Assembly (NCBI GenBank): GCA_903920405.1
Contig: CAIXMC010000162.1
Coordinates: forward strand, 1 to 10,073
DNA from: an uncultured beta proteobacterium
GTDB lineage: Bacteria; Pseudomonadota; Gammaproteobacteria; Burkholderiales; Burkholderiaceae_C
Length of the DNA stretch: 10,073 bases
Direction of reading: 5' to 3'
Below the pieces are notes generated by a model, which searched no databases, was not told where the DNA came from, and saw only the letters and a program-made list of their open reading frames with translations. The position numbers and the translations under genes were made by a program. Positions within the stretch are counted from its first letter, which is position 1; every line of letters starts with the position of its first letter. Of this stretch, positions 8,662 to 10,073 are shown one piece after another.

Positions 8662-9036
8662 TCACGGGGCAAAGCCACCCAAGGCATCCACGGTCAGTCC
8701 GGCAATCCAGTCGAAATCGCTGGTGTTGCGAGTTGCCAGCTTCAAGCCGTGTTCCAGGCAAGTGGCGGCAATCAACGCATCGCCCAGCGACATTTTTCGC
8801 TGACGTCTCAGATCAATGGCCAGCGCGGCGGTTTGATTGCTGATGGGATATTCATCAAAGGACGACAAAAGAACCCGCAGCAAAATGTCTTCATCAGGAC
8901 GCAGATGGTGAAAGCCAAGAACCTCAATGCGCGTGACGATTGAGATGGCAGGAAGTTGGTCTTGCAGCCAGTTTTGCAGCGGATGGTCTGGCGCTGAGGC
9001 CGCACGAATCAAGATGTTGCTATCAACAAGCCACAT
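8662..9036 (-). CDS. vapC: PIN-domain ribonuclease toxin, VapC family
   Basis: The 124-residue product has a complete PIN domain of ordinary VapC length. It opens with WLVDSNILIR, and the expected acidic metal-binding residues are visible: D5, E38 (in TRIEVLGF), D86 (in LGDALIAA) and D107 (in TRNTSDF). VapC toxins are Mg-dependent RNases that cut tRNA or rRNA and are held inactive by the cognate antitoxin. I chose the ATG at 9036 because GAGGAG (9048-9043) lies 6 nt upstream. The GTG at 9039 would leave only 3 nt and add one residue. The gene begins directly after the antitoxin stop (TGAGTGATG), so the pair is co-transcribed and probably translationally coupled. The helicase gene starts 93 nt downstream. 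The PIN assignment is firm; the RNA target cannot be read from sequence. Confidence 0.92.
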   Translation of the reverse strand: MWLVDSNILIRAASAPDHPLQNWLQDQLPAISIVTRIEVLGFHHLRPDEDILLRVLLSSFDEYPISNQTAALAIDLRRQRKMSLGDALIAATCLEHGLKLATRNTSDFDWIAGLTVDALGGFAP

Positions 9037-9039
9037 CAC

Positions 9040-9321
9040 TCACTCCTCGCGGCCAGGCTGGAGTCGGTCAGCACGTACCTCTCGCTGCCAGGCGCAGGCA
9101 TCGTCAATGTGGGCAAACGTGCCCGCCTGCGCCATGGCCGCCAGAGCTTGCCGCAGATTGGCCTGGCGCTTGGCCCGTTGGGGGGCAGGTGCAACATCTG
9201 GACTGTCATCGTCAATCAACAAAATCATGCGTGCGTCCCGTCCGTAAAAATTTTTGAAGCTGGCCGGCAGCGCAATGCCGCCCTGCATTGAAATCGTTGT
9301 GGCGAGTTCGATGGCCTGCAT
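9040..9321 (-). CDS. vapB: AbrB-like antitoxin, VapB-type partner of the PIN toxin
   Basis: The 93-residue product has an N-terminal stretch of about 40 residues (AIELATTISMQGGIALP, then FKNFYGRDARMILLID) that fits an AbrB/SpoVT swapped-hairpin DNA-binding domain: strand, turn with GG, LP, a short helix and a final hydrophobic strand. The rest is a helical, charged tail (about 50-93), expected to wrap the toxin. Such antitoxins bind VapC, block its RNase site and repress their own promoter. The start is well supported by a perfect AGGAGG site 6 nt upstream (9333-9328). The gene sits immediately before the PIN toxin gene, in the usual antitoxin-first order. The family call rests on this fold pattern and on the neighbour, since antitoxin sequences diverge strongly. 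Confidence 0.8.
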   Translation of the reverse strand: MQAIELATTISMQGGIALPASFKNFYGRDARMILLIDDDSPDVAPAPQRAKRQANLRQALAAMAQAGTFAHIDDACAWQREVRADRLQPGREE

Positions 9322-9327
9322 ATAAAA

Positions 9328-9333
9328 CCTCCT
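9328..9333 (-). promoter_or_regulatory. Strong Shine-Dalgarno site of the VapB-type antitoxin gene
   Basis: On the minus strand this reads AGGAGG with a 6-nt AT-rich spacer before the ATG at 9321. It is the best ribosome-binding site in the window and fits the need for excess antitoxin. It fixes the start of the gene. Confidence 0.8.
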
Positions 9334-9383
9334 GTGATACTGAGTTGAAAGATAGTTTTCGGCAAGAAAAATGCAGTAGATGA

Positions 9384-9396
9384 CTGCTGCCAGCAG
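9384..9396. promoter_or_regulatory. 13-bp palindrome upstream of vapBC, candidate operator
   Basis: The sequence ctgctgccagcag is a perfect palindrome around its central base, 62 nt upstream of the antitoxin start. Toxin-antitoxin operons are usually autoregulated through palindromes near their promoter, so this is a candidate VapB operator. I found no clear -35/-10 pair, and its right arm overlaps the edge of the repeat, so it could instead be part of the repeat's stem. Confidence 0.35.
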
Positions 9397-9456
9397 CTTT
9401 CATATTTATAGCTGCAAACGCTTATAGGACGGGGGCTAGAGGTCAATTTGATCATT
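9393..9456. repeat. Intergenic repeat element between the two toxin-antitoxin operons
   Basis: The element begins with an inverted repeat, gcagct (9393-9398) and agctgc (9410-9415), around an AT-rich 11-nt loop. It continues through aaacgcttatagg to the core gggctagaggtcaattt (9433-9449). A second, truncated copy of the core lies at 8579-8602. From memory, elements with agctgc, then acgcttat, then ctagaggccaatttt are scattered between genes in Comamonadaceae genomes; I cannot verify this here. It fills most of the gap between the higA and vapB genes. The outer ends are approximate. Confidence 0.6.
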
Positions 9457-9512
9457 TTTTATTCTCAAAAAATGCCCAAGCAATGCGATCATCGTCTTCA
9501 CGATTGGCAGGC

Positions 9513-9860
9513 TCAATGCACCACCAGTTCCACGCTCTTGCCGGTACGCAAAAGCATGGCAACGAGCATGTCCAATGAAAAACGTCCCAGCTTTGCATTG
9601 ACCAAATCTGAAACACGTGGACGCGACACTTCCAGAATTTCAGAAGCTGCGATCTGCGTGAGCTTTTCGGTCTGCATCCATTGGGCGATGGCAGCCGCCG
9701 CATCATTCTTTAACTTTTGCGACTTGGCAATATGTGCATCAGCTTCCTCCAACATGGCCTTGGCTTGTGCTGGCGCAAACCCCAAATCAGCGAACACATT
9801 ACCGAGTGCCGGGGTGATGTGGCTACTCTTCAAGTCATCATCAAGGTGTGTATTTTTCAC
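9513..9860 (-). CDS. higA: XRE-family antitoxin, HigA-like (COG5606 / HTH_37 type)
   Basis: The 115-residue product has the segment NVFADLGF (21-28) typical of this family, a charged helical linker, and a helix-turn-helix at about 67-91 (LTQIAASEILEVSRPRVSDLV) followed by FSLDMLVAMLLRTGKSVEL. The family neutralises HigB/RelE-like RNase toxins and represses its own operon. The start is a GTG at 9860, supported by AAGGA 7 nt upstream (9872-9868); the first ATG in frame would remove about 35 residues including the conserved NVFADLGF. The gene follows the toxin gene after 16 nt, in the toxin-first order usual for higBA. The family assignment is good; the exact toxin target is unknown. Confidence 0.88.
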   Translation of the reverse strand: MKNTHLDDDLKSSHITPALGNVFADLGFAPAQAKAMLEEADAHIAKSQKLKNDAAAAIAQWMQTEKLTQIAASEILEVSRPRVSDLVNAKLGRFSLDMLVAMLLRTGKSVELVVH

Positions 9861-9867
9861 TTGTGTG

Positions 9868-9872
9868 TCCTT
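9868..9872 (-). promoter_or_regulatory. Ribosome-binding site deciding the GTG start of the HigA-like gene
   Basis: On the minus strand this reads AAGGA, 7 nt before the GTG at 9860. It lies in the 16-nt gap after the toxin stop codon and supports the non-ATG start. Confidence 0.6.
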
Positions 9873-9876
9873 TCAA

Positions 9877-10073
9877 TCAATACCGCGCCATACCGGCGTT
9901 GGCAACATCTTTATCGCCTTGCGAGGTTTTGTTGGTTTTCTTCTGAAAAGAATGCAACACGACCACAGCCTCTTCAAACTTGGCGATGACCATCACGCGA
10001 AACCACCCATCTGCCGTATCCACAATGATTTCGTTCACCCCGGCACCTATGTCTGGCATCGGTTTGAACTCAT
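9877..10073 (-). CDS. higB: HigB/RelE-like toxin (Gp49 family), 5' end outside the window
   Basis: This is the C-terminal part of a phage Gp49-like/HigB toxin. The frame stays open to the window edge, reading EFKPMPDIGAGVNEIIV, and the family motif KPMP-x-IG-x-GV-x-EI starts before the first internal Met (10059). The true start is therefore upstream and the gene is partial only because of the window. Conserved features visible are FRVMVIAKF and VLHSFQKKTNKTS. These are RelE-superfamily, usually ribosome-dependent, mRNA-cleaving toxins. The gene precedes the HigA-like antitoxin by 16 nt, which confirms the pairing. The usual catalytic-region residues that can be seen (FQKKTNKT) are present, so the toxin looks intact over this part. 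Confidence 0.88.
   Translation of the reverse strand, partial: EFKPMPDIGAGVNEIIVDTADGWFRVMVIAKFEEAVVVLHSFQKKTNKTSQGDKDVANAGMARY

Noticed and set aside
9452..9706. Minus-strand 84-codon frame overlapping the HigA-like gene
   Set aside because: Its composition (many Trp, Cys and Arg) is typical of an out-of-frame reading, and it overlaps a well-supported antitoxin gene in another frame.

Overview
All recognisable genes lie on the minus strand, so transcription runs from position 10073 towards 1. The content suggests an accessory (defence-type) island of a betaproteobacterium, probably a Comamonadaceae member such as a Rhodoferax, Polaromonas or Acidovorax relative. This placement rests on general gene style and on an intergenic repeat (9393-9456, with a partial copy at 8579-8602) that I recall as common in that family. 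No database search was possible.

Layout in order of transcription: (1) 10073-9877, the 3' part of a HigB/RelE-like (Gp49-type) toxin gene cut by the window edge, followed 16 nt later by its XRE-type HigA antitoxin gene (9860-9513). (2) 9512-9322, a short intergenic region with the repeat and a palindrome. (3) 9321-8662, a VapBC-type pair: an AbrB-like antitoxin followed by a PIN-domain ribonuclease toxin. (4) 8661-8569, a short gap with the partial repeat copy and a small inverted repeat. (5) 8568-2143, a giant ATPase gene (about 2141 codons): an SF2 DEAD/DEAH helicase with zinc ribbons inserted between its RecA lobes, a C-terminal DUF1998 zinc domain, a Vsr/DUF559-like nuclease-type domain and an unassigned C-terminal part. 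Its size and architecture resemble DruE of Druantia and the wider COG1205 (MrfA/YprA) helicases. (6) 2146-89, a UvrD-like SF1 helicase with an N-terminal RelE/ParE-fold domain. Its start codon overlaps the stop of the giant helicase gene as ATGA. (7) 88-1, the trailing end, in which I see no supported gene or terminator.

The two helicase genes are translationally coupled and so probably act together. A DruE-like SF2 helicase with a putative nuclease domain, paired with an SF1 helicase carrying a toxin fold and preceded by two toxin-antitoxin pairs, looks like an anti-phage or anti-plasmid module. None of the usual Druantia partners (DruA-D, DruF/G/M, DruH) is visible, nor the DISARM methylase or PLD subunits. 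The defence role is inference; the domain calls rest on motifs seen in the proteins.
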